Source: Geobacter sp. (GTDB lineage: Bacteria > Desulfobacterota > Desulfuromonadia > Geobacterales > Geobacteraceae). Taken from it: DNA of 64,000 nt. Position 1 is the stretch's first letter. Every line of letters starts with the position of its first letter. The notes under the pieces were generated by a model. It saw nothing but the letters and a program-made list of their open reading frames with translations, did no database searches and was not told the DNA's origin. The stretch is from positions 1 through 64,000 of the forward strand of contig DAIEGL010000284.1 in NCBI GenBank assembly GCA_027356255.1. Reading direction: 5' to 3'. The translations under genes and the position numbers were made by a program. Shown here piece after piece: positions 56,336 through 64,000 of this stretch.

Positions 56336-56818
56336 TTAGAGGATTTCTACCAGCTCCACCTCGAAGGTGAGGTCTTCCCCCGCCAGGGGATGGTTGGCGT
56401 CGAGGGTGATCCCTTCATCGCCTACCTCCACCACCGTCACTTCCAGTTCTTCCCCGTCCTCGTCGGTGAACTCCAGCTCTTGTCCGATCTCCGGGGTGAT
56501 GTCGGCGGGCACCTGGTCCCGGCCGATGGTGAAGACCTGCTCCTCGTCGTATTCGCCGAACGCCTCTGCCGCGGGGATGACGACGGTTTTTTTCTCGCCG
56601 GGGGCCATGCCGACCAGTGCCTCCTCGATCTGGCCGAAGAACTCCTCCTCCCCGATGGTGAGTTCCATGGGGCCGACTTCGCAGTCACACCCGTCCGAGT
56701 CGCAACCGCAGTCGTCAGAGCAATCTTCGTGCTCCAGGGTGGTGTCGATGATGGTGCCGTCTTCCAGCCTGCCGGTGAAGTTGATTTTTACCTTGTCCCC
56801 TTTTTTTGCCAGTGCCAT
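56336..56818 (-). CDS. slyD: FKBP-type peptidyl-prolyl isomerase, SlyD-like
   Basis: 160 residues. FKBP half (VKINFTGRLEDGTIIDTT...MELTIGEEEFFGQIEEALVGM) with the inserted IF chaperone domain (EKKTVVIPAAEAFGEYD..FTIGRDQVP) and FKBP return (NHPLAGEDLTFEVELVEI). Unusual is an about 18-residue loop with five Cys (C33, C37, C39, C44, C46 of EDCSDDCGCDSDGCDCEV) replacing the common short loop; SlyD usually has its metal-binding residues in a C-terminal tail, which is missing here. It folds proteins and probably binds metal. Confidence 0.88.
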   Translation of the reverse strand: MALAKKGDKVKINFTGRLEDGTIIDTTLEHEDCSDDCGCDSDGCDCEVGPMELTIGEEEFFGQIEEALVGMAPGEKKTVVIPAAEAFGEYDEEQVFTIGRDQVPADITPEIGQELEFTDEDGEELEVTVVEVGDEGITLDANHPLAGEDLTFEVELVEIL

Positions 56819-57038
56819 CAATTGTTATCCTTCCGAGTGAAATGTTTATCCAGCGTACGCTGTTTTCATTAAATGGTACGTGGGACCGAGCCATTTAGTC
56901 CAGCAAAATCGACAGCAACGGAAAAATTTCACGAGTTCCCCGTCCTTCCGTTCCCATTCGCCTCGCCTGGCTGTCGAAAATCCATGCATGCCGCGGCAAA
57001 AGTTGCTATACTGCGCTCCCATTCGAAAGGAGCAAGGC

Positions 57039-57698
57039 ATGGAGACGATCCTCAACGACGTGGAAGTACGGGTGCTCGGCTGCCTCATTGAGAAGGAGCT
57101 GACGACCCCGGAATACTACCCGCTTACCCTGAACGCCCTGACAAACGCCTGCAACCAGAGATCGAACCGCGACCCGGTGCTGGCTCTGGAGGAGGCCGAT
57201 GTGGTTCGCGCCCTGGATGCGCTGAAGTTCAAGCAGCTGGCGCTGCTCTCCGCCGAGGGGGGGCGGGTGCCCAAATACCGCCATGCCCTGGTCGAGAAGC
57301 TGCGCCTTGATCCTCCTGAACTGGCGGTACTGGCCGAACTGCTTCTGCGCGGTCCCCAGACGGTCGGTGAGCTCAGGACCCGCGGGGAGCGGATGCACCC
57401 GTTCCCGGATCTGGCTGCGGTGGAGGATGTGCTGGGGGAACTGATGGCCCGTACCCCGCCGCTGGTTGTCCGGCTCCCCCGCCAGCCGGGGAGGAAGGAA
57501 TCCCGCCATGCCCATCTCTTTGCCGGAGAACCGGAGTCTGTCACGGAAGAGCCTGTTCCCGCTCCCGAGGCGGCTCGGCTTAGGGTGATGGCCGAGAATG
57601 AGCGGGTCGCCAAACTAGAGGAAGAGGTTGCCATCCTGCGCGGTGAGGTCGTCGAACTGCGCCGCCTGGTGGAGGAGTTCAAGTCGCAGTTCGAGTGA
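57039..57698 (+). CDS. YceH family protein (DUF480)
   Basis: 219 residues. Two winged-helix domains: LNDVEVRVLGCLIEKELTTPEYYPLTLNALTNACNQRSNRDPV and the second at about 95-160, plus a C-terminal coiled coil (VAKLEEEVAILRGEVVELRRL). The first stretch is the hallmark of DUF480. Function is unknown; some members are linked to envelope functions. ATG 57039 follows AAAGGAGC. Confidence 0.92.
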   Translation: METILNDVEVRVLGCLIEKELTTPEYYPLTLNALTNACNQRSNRDPVLALEEADVVRALDALKFKQLALLSAEGGRVPKYRHALVEKLRLDPPELAVLAELLLRGPQTVGELRTRGERMHPFPDLAAVEDVLGELMARTPPLVVRLPRQPGRKESRHAHLFAGEPESVTEEPVPAPEAARLRVMAENERVAKLEEEVAILRGEVVELRRLVEEFKSQFE

Positions 57699-57757
57699 GG
57701 TCATTACGGTATAAATTATGTCCGGTCGGAAACACCCGCCGGATCGAGGAGGGATAC

Positions 57758-58960
57758 ATGGAAGTCACCGCACCTAAGACCCGCTTTGCATCGCCATATC
57801 GATCACCGGCCTCCGAACTGGACAGTGAGCGGGCGCTTCTCATCGGGGACGACAGCCTTTTCACCCTGCTCGACGCCATGCCCCAGGTCGTCATGATCCT
57901 CAACCAAAACCGGCAGATACTCTTCGGCAACGGGGCCCTGCAGGTGTTCGCCGCTGCCCAGGGATGGAAGAGCTTCATCGGGCTCCGGCCCGGGGAACTC
58001 CTTTCCTGCCAGCATGCCGTTGCCGCCGAGGGTGGTTGCGGCACGGGGGAGGCGTGCTGCACCTGCGGCGCCATCGAGGCGGTGCTTGCCGCCCTGGCCG
58101 GCGAGGGTGGCACCCACGAATGCCGCGTGCTCAGGAAGGGGCGCGACGGGATCGAGGCCCTGGACCTGAAGCTCTGGGGCACCCCCTTCAACTGGAAGGG
58201 TGGGAAGTTTGCCCTCATGACGGTCGCGGACATCAGCGACAGCAAACGGCGGCAGCTTCTGGAGAAGATCTTTTTCCACGATATCCTCAACACCGCCGGC
58301 GCCCTCGGAAACCTGCTCGAGCTCCTGTCCAACGGGGTGGTGACGATCGACAAGGCCCAGGACGATCTGATCGAAATGACCCGGGATCTCATTTCCGAGA
58401 TCAGGAGCCAGCGCGAACTTCTCGCCGCCGAGAGGAACGAGCTCAAGGTGAACCTGACCACGCTCCACTCCGGCATTTTGCTTGAGAGGGTGGCAAGGAT
58501 GTACCGGAGTTCCCCCGTTGCCTTGGAAAAGGAGATCGCCATTGCCGGGGATTGCTGCGGGACGTTTTTCACCAGCGATGAGACCCTGCTCTGCCGTGTG
58601 CTCGGCAACCTGGTCAAGAACGCCCTGGAGGCGTCCTCTCCGGGGCAACGGGTGACCCTCCGCTGTAGCACGAACGGCGAGGGGATATCTTTTTCCTGTC
58701 ACAACGAAGGGGTCATTCCGAGAAAGGTCCGCCTGCAGATATTCCTCCGCTCATTCTCCACCAAGGAGCCGGGGAGGGGGGTCGGGACCTACAGCGTAAA
58801 ACTCCTGACAGAACGTTATCTGCACGGGACGGTTTCGTTCGTTTCCACCCCGGAGGAAGGAACGATATTTACCGCAACCCTGCCGATCACCCATCCGGGG
58901 AAGACGGAACGTATGACCGGCGGGTGCGGAGAAGAGGCCGAAGGGGGATGCAATCGGTGA
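57758..58960 (+). CDS. PAS-domain histidine kinase with cysteine cluster
   Basis: 400 residues without membrane helices. PAS domain (about 33-160) carries a cluster of Cys (84, 94, 100, 101, 103 in CQHAVAAEGGCGTGEACCTCG), possibly for an Fe-S or heme-type cofactor. A HisKA-like helix has His174 (FFHDILNTAGAL), and an HATPase domain ends with GRGVGTYSVKLL. A cytoplasmic redox or gas sensor kinase is plausible. ATG 57758 is behind GAGGAGGG. No response regulator is adjacent. Confidence 0.8.
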   Translation: MEVTAPKTRFASPYRSPASELDSERALLIGDDSLFTLLDAMPQVVMILNQNRQILFGNGALQVFAAAQGWKSFIGLRPGELLSCQHAVAAEGGCGTGEACCTCGAIEAVLAALAGEGGTHECRVLRKGRDGIEALDLKLWGTPFNWKGGKFALMTVADISDSKRRQLLEKIFFHDILNTAGALGNLLELLSNGVVTIDKAQDDLIEMTRDLISEIRSQRELLAAERNELKVNLTTLHSGILLERVARMYRSSPVALEKEIAIAGDCCGTFFTSDETLLCRVLGNLVKNALEASSPGQRVTLRCSTNGEGISFSCHNEGVIPRKVRLQIFLRSFSTKEPGRGVGTYSVKLLTERYLHGTVSFVSTPEEGTIFTATLPITHPGKTERMTGGCGEEAEGGCNR

Positions 58961-58988
58961 TGCCGGATATGCGGGGAAACGGGTGATA

Positions 58989-59585
58989 ATGGCGGAGCTG
59001 GACGATATCCGCTGTGCCCTGGCAGACCGGGAACCGGCGACCATGCCAGCCGGCCGGCAAAAGGTCGCCGCCGTGGCGCTCATCCTGCGGAACGGGACAA
59101 TCGGCCTGGAGGTGCTCTTCATTGAGCGGGCGAGGCACGCCGGTGATCCCTGGTCGGGAGACCTGGGGTTCCCGGGCGGCAAGGTGGAAGCCGATGATGC
59201 CGGTCCCCGTGAGGCGGCTGAACGGGAAACATGGGAGGAGATCGGCCTCGATCTCAGAACTGCGCAGTACTTGGGCCGTCTCGATGAGGTCGTCGGCGCC
59301 ACCCTTCCGGTGAGGGTCACCTGCTTTGTGTACGGGGTTGCCGGAGAGGTTGCGCCGTGTCTCAACCGGGAGGTGCATGACGCTTTCTGGGTGAGACTTG
59401 CCGATCTCGTCGATCCGGTGCGCCGCGTGGAGGTCCCGGTCCGCTTCAGGGGGAAGATGCTTCCCCGCCCCGCCATCCGGCTGCCGCAACCGGGAAAACC
59501 GGTGCTGTGGGGGCTCACCTATCGGCTGGTCACCCAGTTTCTGGGAATATTGAATGGGCGGACATGCCCCGGCGCGTTGCCATAG
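58989..59585 (+). CDS. Nudix hydrolase, CoA-pyrophosphatase (NudL)-like
   Basis: 198 residues. The Nudix box GGKVEADDAGPREAAERETWEEIGL fits GX5EX7REUXEEXGU; in front, DPWSGDLGFPGG matches the NudL/CoA-diphosphatase motif (R...H.G.isFPGG). It probably hydrolyses CoA-type dinucleoside diphosphates. The start may be GTG 58983 or ATG 58989. Confidence 0.85.
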   Translation: MAELDDIRCALADREPATMPAGRQKVAAVALILRNGTIGLEVLFIERARHAGDPWSGDLGFPGGKVEADDAGPREAAERETWEEIGLDLRTAQYLGRLDEVVGATLPVRVTCFVYGVAGEVAPCLNREVHDAFWVRLADLVDPVRRVEVPVRFRGKMLPRPAIRLPQPGKPVLWGLTYRLVTQFLGILNGRTCPGALP

Positions 59586-59680
59586 TCTGTTGTTGGAGTC
59601 GGCTAAAGTTTCCCGTGGCGGGGACGATAAGTTCAAGTACCCGTCATGCGCTGGCAGGCAGATTGCGGGTTGGAGCGGAC

Positions 59681-60031
59681 ATGCAGAGTATACCGATTGC
59701 CCTGGTTGAGGCTGGAATGGTGCTGGCACGGGATGTGGTACGGCAGGATCATCCCGACGGACCGCCTGTGTGCGGCAAGGGGATGATACTTACGGACAAC
59801 CTGCTGGAGCGTCTCAGGACGATGGGGATCAAATCGCTCGTTGTCGATGGGCATCCGGTCGATGTCGCCGGAGAGCAGTCGCTGGCGGAACTGCTTGCGG
59901 CGCTGGAGGCGCGTTTCAGAAAGGTGGAGCATGATCCGCTCATGATGCAGCTGCGGGAATGTTACCGGAGGACAATAACCCGATCCATGGAAGGATTCAG
60001 CAGTGGACGAGAAGCTGAAGCAGATTATTAA
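59681..60031 (+). CDS. Hypothetical protein preceding the HDOD gene
   Basis: 116 residues. Start PIALVEAGMVLARDVVRQDHPDGPPVCGKGMILTDNLLERLRTMGIKSLVVDG has the L..GMVLA.DV...G..L...G..LT...I.RL...GI..V.V pattern often found at the beginning of HD-GYP or HDOD proteins. Here it is a separate gene overlapping the HDOD gene by 29 bases. The C-terminal half is helical. GGAGCGGAC before ATG 59681 sets the start. Confidence 0.7.
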   Translation: MQSIPIALVEAGMVLARDVVRQDHPDGPPVCGKGMILTDNLLERLRTMGIKSLVVDGHPVDVAGEQSLAELLAALEARFRKVEHDPLMMQLRECYRRTITRSMEGFSSGREAEADY

Positions 60032-60848
60032 GGATACCAGGTCGCTCCCTACCCTTCCCGGGATCATCAACAAGCTGAACGCCATGTCCGGCAACAGCAA
60101 GACCTCCATTCGCGAGATGGCCGCTCTGGTTTCGTCGGACCAGGTGCTGTCCGCCAAGGTGCTCCGGCTGGCCAATTCACCCTCCTACGGCTTTCCCCGC
60201 ATCTCCACGGTCTCCAACGCCATGATCCTCCTCGGGGTGGACGTGGTGAAAAGCCTCGTGATAAGCTCCTCCATTTTCGAGCTCATGGAATCCAGCGTGG
60301 TAGGGCTCTGGGAGCATTCCCTCGGGGCCGGCGCGGCGGCAAACATCATCTGCCACAAGCTCCAGCTGCGTGACAGCGAGGAGATCGCTACTGCGGCCCT
60401 CCTCCATGACATCGGCAAGGTCATCATCAAGATCAAGTGCGAGGCGGATTACGGCAACCTGATGCGCATGGTCCGCGAGAAGGATATTTCGATGCTGGTA
60501 GCCGAACAGGAGCTGCTCGGCACCGATCACGCCGAGGTCGGCGTCTGGCTGGCCAGGAACTGGTTCCTGCCCGAAAAGCTGTGCGAGCCGATTGCCTGTC
60601 ACCACGACGTGGCAAAGGCGGAGGAGCACGATGTGCGCACCGCGGTGGTGCATCTGGCCGACGTGATCATCAAGGCCAGCGGGTTCGGCTACAGCGGCGA
60701 CCAGCTTGTCCCGCGCATCCAGCCCCTTGCCATGAAGCGGCTCGGCATGAGTATGGACGACCTGGAGCAGATCGTAGAGGTCCTCGATGACCGGCTGGTC
60801 GACGTGAAGAACTTCAGTCTCGAGATTCAGGCCGACAATGGCGCGTGA
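60003..60848 (+). CDS. HDOD domain protein
   Basis: 281 residues. SLPTLPGIINKLNAM...SSDQVLSAKVLRLANSPSYGFPRISTVSNAMILLG is the HDOD signature, and the C-terminal part keeps LLHDIGKVI and ACHHDVA, relics or functional parts of an HD fold. HDOD proteins act as signalling adaptors, often with c-di-GMP partners. GTG start at 60003 with GGAAGG upstream. It overlaps the GGDEF gene behind it by 11 bases. Confidence 0.9.
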   Translation: MDEKLKQIIKDTRSLPTLPGIINKLNAMSGNSKTSIREMAALVSSDQVLSAKVLRLANSPSYGFPRISTVSNAMILLGVDVVKSLVISSSIFELMESSVVGLWEHSLGAGAAANIICHKLQLRDSEEIATAALLHDIGKVIIKIKCEADYGNLMRMVREKDISMLVAEQELLGTDHAEVGVWLARNWFLPEKLCEPIACHHDVAKAEEHDVRTAVVHLADVIIKASGFGYSGDQLVPRIQPLAMKRLGMSMDDLEQIVEVLDDRLVDVKNFSLEIQADNGA

Positions 60849-61758
60849 CCTTCGCATAACGCTCATTGCCCAGGGGAACGACGATTCCGGCATGCTGGAA
60901 ATCCGCCTGCAGAGCAGGGGATACCAGGTGGTGAGGCTGGAGAGCCCCTCCCTGGTGATGGGTTACGTCTATGCCGACCCGCCGGATATCTTCATCATCG
61001 ATCTTTCCGGTCCCGACAGGGAGATGCACGGGGTGGTCGGCGACCTCAGGGGGGACAGCTATTTCAGCACCATTCCGGTTATCGGGCTGGTCAACGATCG
61101 GATGGTGGAGGATTTCGACTGGCAGAACTACCCGATCGACGATTTCGTCTCCGTGCCGGTAAAATATCCCGAGCTGTTCAGCCGCATCCAGCTCTCCGTG
61201 TCCCGCATCCTGCGGGTCTTCGACAACAATCCGCTCACGAAGCTTCCGGGCAACACCTCCATCCAGCGCGCCATAGAAAAGGCCATCGGCCGGCCCATGG
61301 CGGTCTGCTACATCGACATAAACAACTTCAAGCCTTACAACGACGCATACGGCTTTTCCAAGGGGGACGTGGTGCTCCGCATGCTGGGGCGGATCATGTC
61401 CAACGCCGTGAAGGAGTCCGGAGGGGGGTTCGCCGGGCATGTGGGGGGAGACGACTTCGTCTTCATCGTGCCGCGGGACCAGGCGGAGACGGTCTGCAGG
61501 ACGATCATCGAAAACTTCGACCGGATCGTGCTTGATCTGTTCGAAGGCGATGAACTGGCGAACGGCTATTTCAGGGCGAAAAACCGCAGGGGTGAAGAGG
61601 AGAATATGCCGCTTCTCGGGATCGCGATTTCGGTGGTGCCGACCGACAATCCGGCCATCAACCACTTCGGCAAGGTGAGCGAGGTGGCGGCCGAGATGAA
61701 GATGCTCGCCAAGAAGAGCGGTAAAAGCGATTACGTTGTCGACCGGCGTCTGCGCTGA
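60838..61758 (+). CDS. Receiver-like domain with GGDEF-type (GGDDF) domain
   Basis: 306 residues. The N-terminal about 125 are receiver-like with Asp55 (FIIDLSGPD) in the phospho-acceptor place. The C-terminal part is a diguanylate-cyclase-like domain (NPLTKLPGN at about 131, CYIDINNFKPYNDAYG, HVGGDDF at 202-207). GGDDF instead of GGDEF keeps the acidic metal ligand and may or may not be active. It forms one overlapping unit with the HDOD gene. Confidence 0.88.
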   Translation: MARDLRITLIAQGNDDSGMLEIRLQSRGYQVVRLESPSLVMGYVYADPPDIFIIDLSGPDREMHGVVGDLRGDSYFSTIPVIGLVNDRMVEDFDWQNYPIDDFVSVPVKYPELFSRIQLSVSRILRVFDNNPLTKLPGNTSIQRAIEKAIGRPMAVCYIDINNFKPYNDAYGFSKGDVVLRMLGRIMSNAVKESGGGFAGHVGGDDFVFIVPRDQAETVCRTIIENFDRIVLDLFEGDELANGYFRAKNRRGEEENMPLLGIAISVVPTDNPAINHFGKVSEVAAEMKMLAKKSGKSDYVVDRRLR

Positions 61759-61850
61759 GCCGCGGGGAAGAAAAACAGTTGCAGTGCCCGCCTGAAGCGG
61801 ATAGAGTGGCCTCTCGAACAAGAACGAAGGTAGAGGGGGATTTGCCGGTT

Positions 61851-62150
61851 ATGTTGACCAGAGAGGAACTGGCCGCAACCGTTGATGTCGTCGAGTGGCG
61901 GTTCTTGCGGGCGCATCTGGAGAGGGGCGGATTGATCGTCGTGGCGCGCGGGCTCGATTTGCTGGAAGCGGGGGAACGGGTGGCTAATGACGATGCCGCG
62001 GCCGTCGCGGGGTGGATCGCTGCGGGATGGCTGGCCAAACCTTCTGCCGAACAGATTGCCGAGTGGGATGCCACCGAAGGGGATACATTCCGGATGCTGA
62101 TAGTCCGCCCCTACATCCTTATCCAGGAAGAGGGGCAAATCGTACATTGA
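61851..62150 (+). CDS. DUF2288 family protein
   Basis: 99 residues. LTREELAATVDVVEWRFLRAHLERGGLIVVARGLDLLEAGERVANDDAAAVAGWIAAGWL matches DUF2288, a small soluble protein of unknown function found mainly in cyanobacteria and proteobacteria. ATG 61851 is chosen by family start; the GAGGGGG upstream is somewhat far. Confidence 0.85.
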   Translation: MLTREELAATVDVVEWRFLRAHLERGGLIVVARGLDLLEAGERVANDDAAAVAGWIAAGWLAKPSAEQIAEWDATEGDTFRMLIVRPYILIQEEGQIVH

Positions 62151-62165
62151 CGAGGGGGAACGACA

Positions 62166-62894
62166 ATGGCTGATGCGGAAGAAACACCGCCGTCCTGTTC
62201 GAAATGCAGCGCCGTCTGGCAGAAGTGCGGCGCTACCAACTGCTGGAGCGGCAATCCTGATACGGCGCCGCCGAAGCCCGGCAACTGCCCGTCCGAAGCG
62301 TACGGCGACATCATCAGCGCCTCGTTCAGGGAATACGCCGGCGACGGCGAAGATGCCAGGATGGCCCTGGTGGCGGCACGGGTGGAGGGGCTTTGCTACC
62401 AAAAGGGTGAGGGGAGTGATGCGGTCAATGCCCGCTGGACGAGGGTGGAAGACACCATCGCCTTTGCCCGGCTGATGGGGTGGAAAAGGATCGGCATTGC
62501 CACCTGCATCGGCCTGCTGGATGAGACCGACCGGCTGGTCGCCATCCTCAAGGCGCAGGGGCTGGAGCCGCAGAGCGTCTGCTGCAAGGCGGGGAGCATA
62601 GACAAGAAGGAACTGGGCCTGGCTGAGGAGGAAAAGGTCAGGCCCGGCACGTTCGAGCCCGCATGCAACCCCATCGCCCAGGCGGAGATCTGCAACCGGT
62701 TGGGTTGCGACATGAACATCATCGTCGGGCTCTGCATCGGCCACGACATGCTGTTCAGCAAGCACTCGCAGGCGCCGGTCACCACGCTGGTGGTGAAGGA
62801 CCGGGTGACCGGCCACAACCCTGCGGCAGTGCTTTACGGCCAGAACTTCTATTACAAGCGGCTGCAGAAGCAGCCGGTACTGGAGGAGGAATAG
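62166..62894 (+). CDS. DUF1847 domain protein, metal-binding
   Basis: 242 residues. Cys-rich start (CSKCSAVWQKCGATNCWSG..PGNCPS), then WTRVEDTIAFARLMGWKRIGIATCIGLLDE, FEPACNPIAQAEICNRLGCDMNIIVGLCIGHDMLF: the DUF1847 pattern, thought to bind metal via conserved Cys. Function unknown. Possibly co-transcribed with the DUF2288 gene 15 bases upstream; AGGGGGAACG precedes the ATG. Confidence 0.9.
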   Translation: MADAEETPPSCSKCSAVWQKCGATNCWSGNPDTAPPKPGNCPSEAYGDIISASFREYAGDGEDARMALVAARVEGLCYQKGEGSDAVNARWTRVEDTIAFARLMGWKRIGIATCIGLLDETDRLVAILKAQGLEPQSVCCKAGSIDKKELGLAEEEKVRPGTFEPACNPIAQAEICNRLGCDMNIIVGLCIGHDMLFSKHSQAPVTTLVVKDRVTGHNPAAVLYGQNFYYKRLQKQPVLEEE

Positions 62895-62898
62895 CCCG

Positions 62899-63435
62899 TC
62901 ACGACAGGGGATAGGTCGCTTCCCGTTTGTGAACGGCCCCTTCCCGGCCAAGTATGCTCGAATAGAGGTGGAATGCATCCACGGCAAAGGGACTGGTTTC
63001 GAACTCCCGGTGTTTTTCCTCAAAGCGGGCGATCTTTGTTTCGGGGACATCCTTCAGACGGGCGATGGTGATGTGCGGTGAAAACCGCCTCTCGTCCGGC
63101 GCAATGCCGGCATTCATCAACGCCAGCTCCACATTCTTCTGCAGTACGAGCAGCTCATCATTCGCTTCCATTCCCACCCAGAGCACCCTGGCATGCTTGC
63201 CCGGCGGGAAATGGTCGATTCCCTTCAGCGCCGCGCGGAAAGGTCGGCCGGCCGCTTCGGCAAGGACTTCCCTGATCTGCCCGAACACTACCTCGTCCAC
63301 TTCACCGATGAAGCGGAGCGTCAGGTGGAGCTGTTCCGTTGCGACCCAGCGTGCGCCGGGCAGATCGCCGCGTATGTCCGAAACCGCCTTTTTTATCTCA
63401 TCGGGCAAATCGATTGCTGCGAACAGCCTGTACAT
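62899..63435 (-). CDS. thpR: RNA 2',3'-cyclic phosphodiesterase (ThpR/LigT)
   Basis: 178 residues, family length. The two HxTx motifs of the 2H superfamily are visible: HLTLRF (about residue 37) and HITIARL (about residue 120). It opens 2',3'-cyclic phosphates on RNA ends. It follows the CapA gene by 10 bases. Confidence 0.92.
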   Translation of the reverse strand: MYRLFAAIDLPDEIKKAVSDIRGDLPGARWVATEQLHLTLRFIGEVDEVVFGQIREVLAEAAGRPFRAALKGIDHFPPGKHARVLWVGMEANDELLVLQKNVELALMNAGIAPDERRFSPHITIARLKDVPETKIARFEEKHREFETSPFAVDAFHLYSSILGREGAVHKREATYPLS

Positions 63436-63445
63436 CCGGTACCCC

Positions 63446-64000
63446 CTATCTGCGTGCCAGTTTTCCCTTCTGCGGCGTCAAATCAACCAGGAAGCGTCCG
63501 TGCTCCTCGACGATAACGGTCCCCATCTCCTTTGACAATCTGTTGAGCCGGTTGATGACATCCTGTCCCCTCTTTCCGGCGAGCGGTCTCGGCTGAAAAC
63601 GGACCTCGCTGTTGAGGATGTTGATAGGGATCAGTTCTACCTCCTTCACCCCCTTATCCAGGGTGACCCGGGCAATAACGCTCCGGTCCGTGCCGCTAAG
63701 ACTGCCAAAGGCGTAATTGCCCAGACTGTAGAAGATGACGGAGCCCTTGTAGCGCTCAATTCCCTGCAATACGTGGGGGTGATGCCCCAGGACCAGGTCG
63801 GCCCCTGCATCCACGGCCCGGTGCGCTACGCTCACCTGGTAGCTTTTGGGTGTCGCTGCATTTTCCGCCCCCCAGTGGAATGAGACCACCACATAATCGG
63901 CCGCAGCCCTGGCCCTGGCGATGTCCTCCCGGATATACGGCGGAAAACCGGGAGCGGTGCCCGCGTGCTTCCCCCCCGCATAGAACTCAGCCGGATAGGT
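63446..64000 (-). CDS. CapA family protein, 3' part
   Basis: About 184 codons are visible; the frame stays open to the window edge, so the start lies outside. FHWGAE, GADLVLGHHPHVLQGIE and VIFYSLGNYAFG are the signature motifs of CapA (poly-gamma-glutamate biosynthesis protein-like, calcineurin-type metallophosphatase fold). The true substrate in such bacteria is unknown. Confidence 0.88.
   Translation of the reverse strand, partial: TYPAEFYAGGKHAGTAPGFPPYIREDIARARAAADYVVVSFHWGAENAATPKSYQVSVAHRAVDAGADLVLGHHPHVLQGIERYKGSVIFYSLGNYAFGSLSGTDRSVIARVTLDKGVKEVELIPINILNSEVRFQPRPLAGKRGQDVINRLNRLSKEMGTVIVEEHGRFLVDLTPQKGKLARR

Noticed and set aside
61731-63050. 439-codon minus-strand open frame
   Set aside because: It covers DUF2288 and DUF1847, which match families on the plus strand; a GC-rich shadow.
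1-64000. CRISPR array, rRNA or tRNA genes
   Set aside because: No regularly spaced direct repeats and no tRNA- or rRNA-like stretch was noticed by eye; a covariance-model scan would be needed to be certain.

Overview
The window looks like a chromosome segment of a deltaproteobacterium of the Geobacter/Geotalea group (Desulfuromonadales). Support comes from GC-rich host coding sequence, many sensor and cyclic-dinucleotide signalling genes (CHASE4-PAS, hybrid kinase, HDOD, GGDEF), a SlyD with a cysteine-rich insertion, and YceH, DUF2288 and DUF1847 housekeeping genes. The species cannot be named from the sequence alone. No rRNA, tRNA or CRISPR array was seen. No stretch longer than about 300 bases lacks a gene; the longest intergenic gaps are about 200 bases (54832-55028, 56819-57038, 43190-43405).  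Host left flank (1-15220): the 3' part of an alginate-export-type porin, pirin, a PaaI-like thioesterase, an FmdB zinc ribbon, a TRIC/UPF0126 membrane protein, two lipoproteins, a CHASE4-PAS sensor without output domain in a two-gene operon with a metallo-beta-lactamase-fold hydrolase, a PEBP protein, the SrkA kinase, a large hybrid histidine kinase, a thioredoxin-DsbD-type membrane protein and an MFS transporter whose last codons are disrupted.  Prophage (about 15221-54962, 39.7 kb): a complete-looking transposable (Mu-like) prophage inserted into the 3' end of the MFS gene. The missing MFS tail, 11 codons and a stop, lies at 54966-55001 beyond the other end, and the two phage termini share inverted repeats with CGATAA cores. 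The phage left end is at high coordinates. A LexA/CI-type repressor (+) is co-transcribed with two exported proteins. Opposite to it an early operon (-) runs ner, small regulators, a DUF3102-like protein, MuA transposase, MuB ATPase, DUF3164, several cysteine-rich small proteins, GemA and an HTH protein, and ends at a terminator at 43282-43310. The late operon (-) runs lysis genes, terminases, a fused portal-F protein, gpG, protease/scaffold, decoration protein, capsid, a seven-gene insert rich in exported proteins, gp36/gp37, and then a P2-type contractile tail (sheath, tube, E/E', tape measure, U, X, D, V, W, J, I, fibre). It ends with an HExxH protein and a Dam-type methylase. The phage is therefore a mosaic of a Mu-type replication and head module with a P2-type tail.  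Host right flank (55002-64000): DUF3820 and a tRNA-dihydrouridine synthase, SlyD, YceH, a PAS histidine kinase, a Nudix hydrolase, a three-gene overlapping signalling unit (116-aa protein, HDOD, receiver-GGDDF), DUF2288, DUF1847, ThpR and a partial CapA-family protein.  The most notable material is the prophage cargo: the repressor-linked exported pair, one of which has nuclease-like residues, and the exported cassette at 29392-32883. That cassette encodes a 62-residue secreted protein with a CXXCH heme-attachment motif and a collagen-like secreted fibre.
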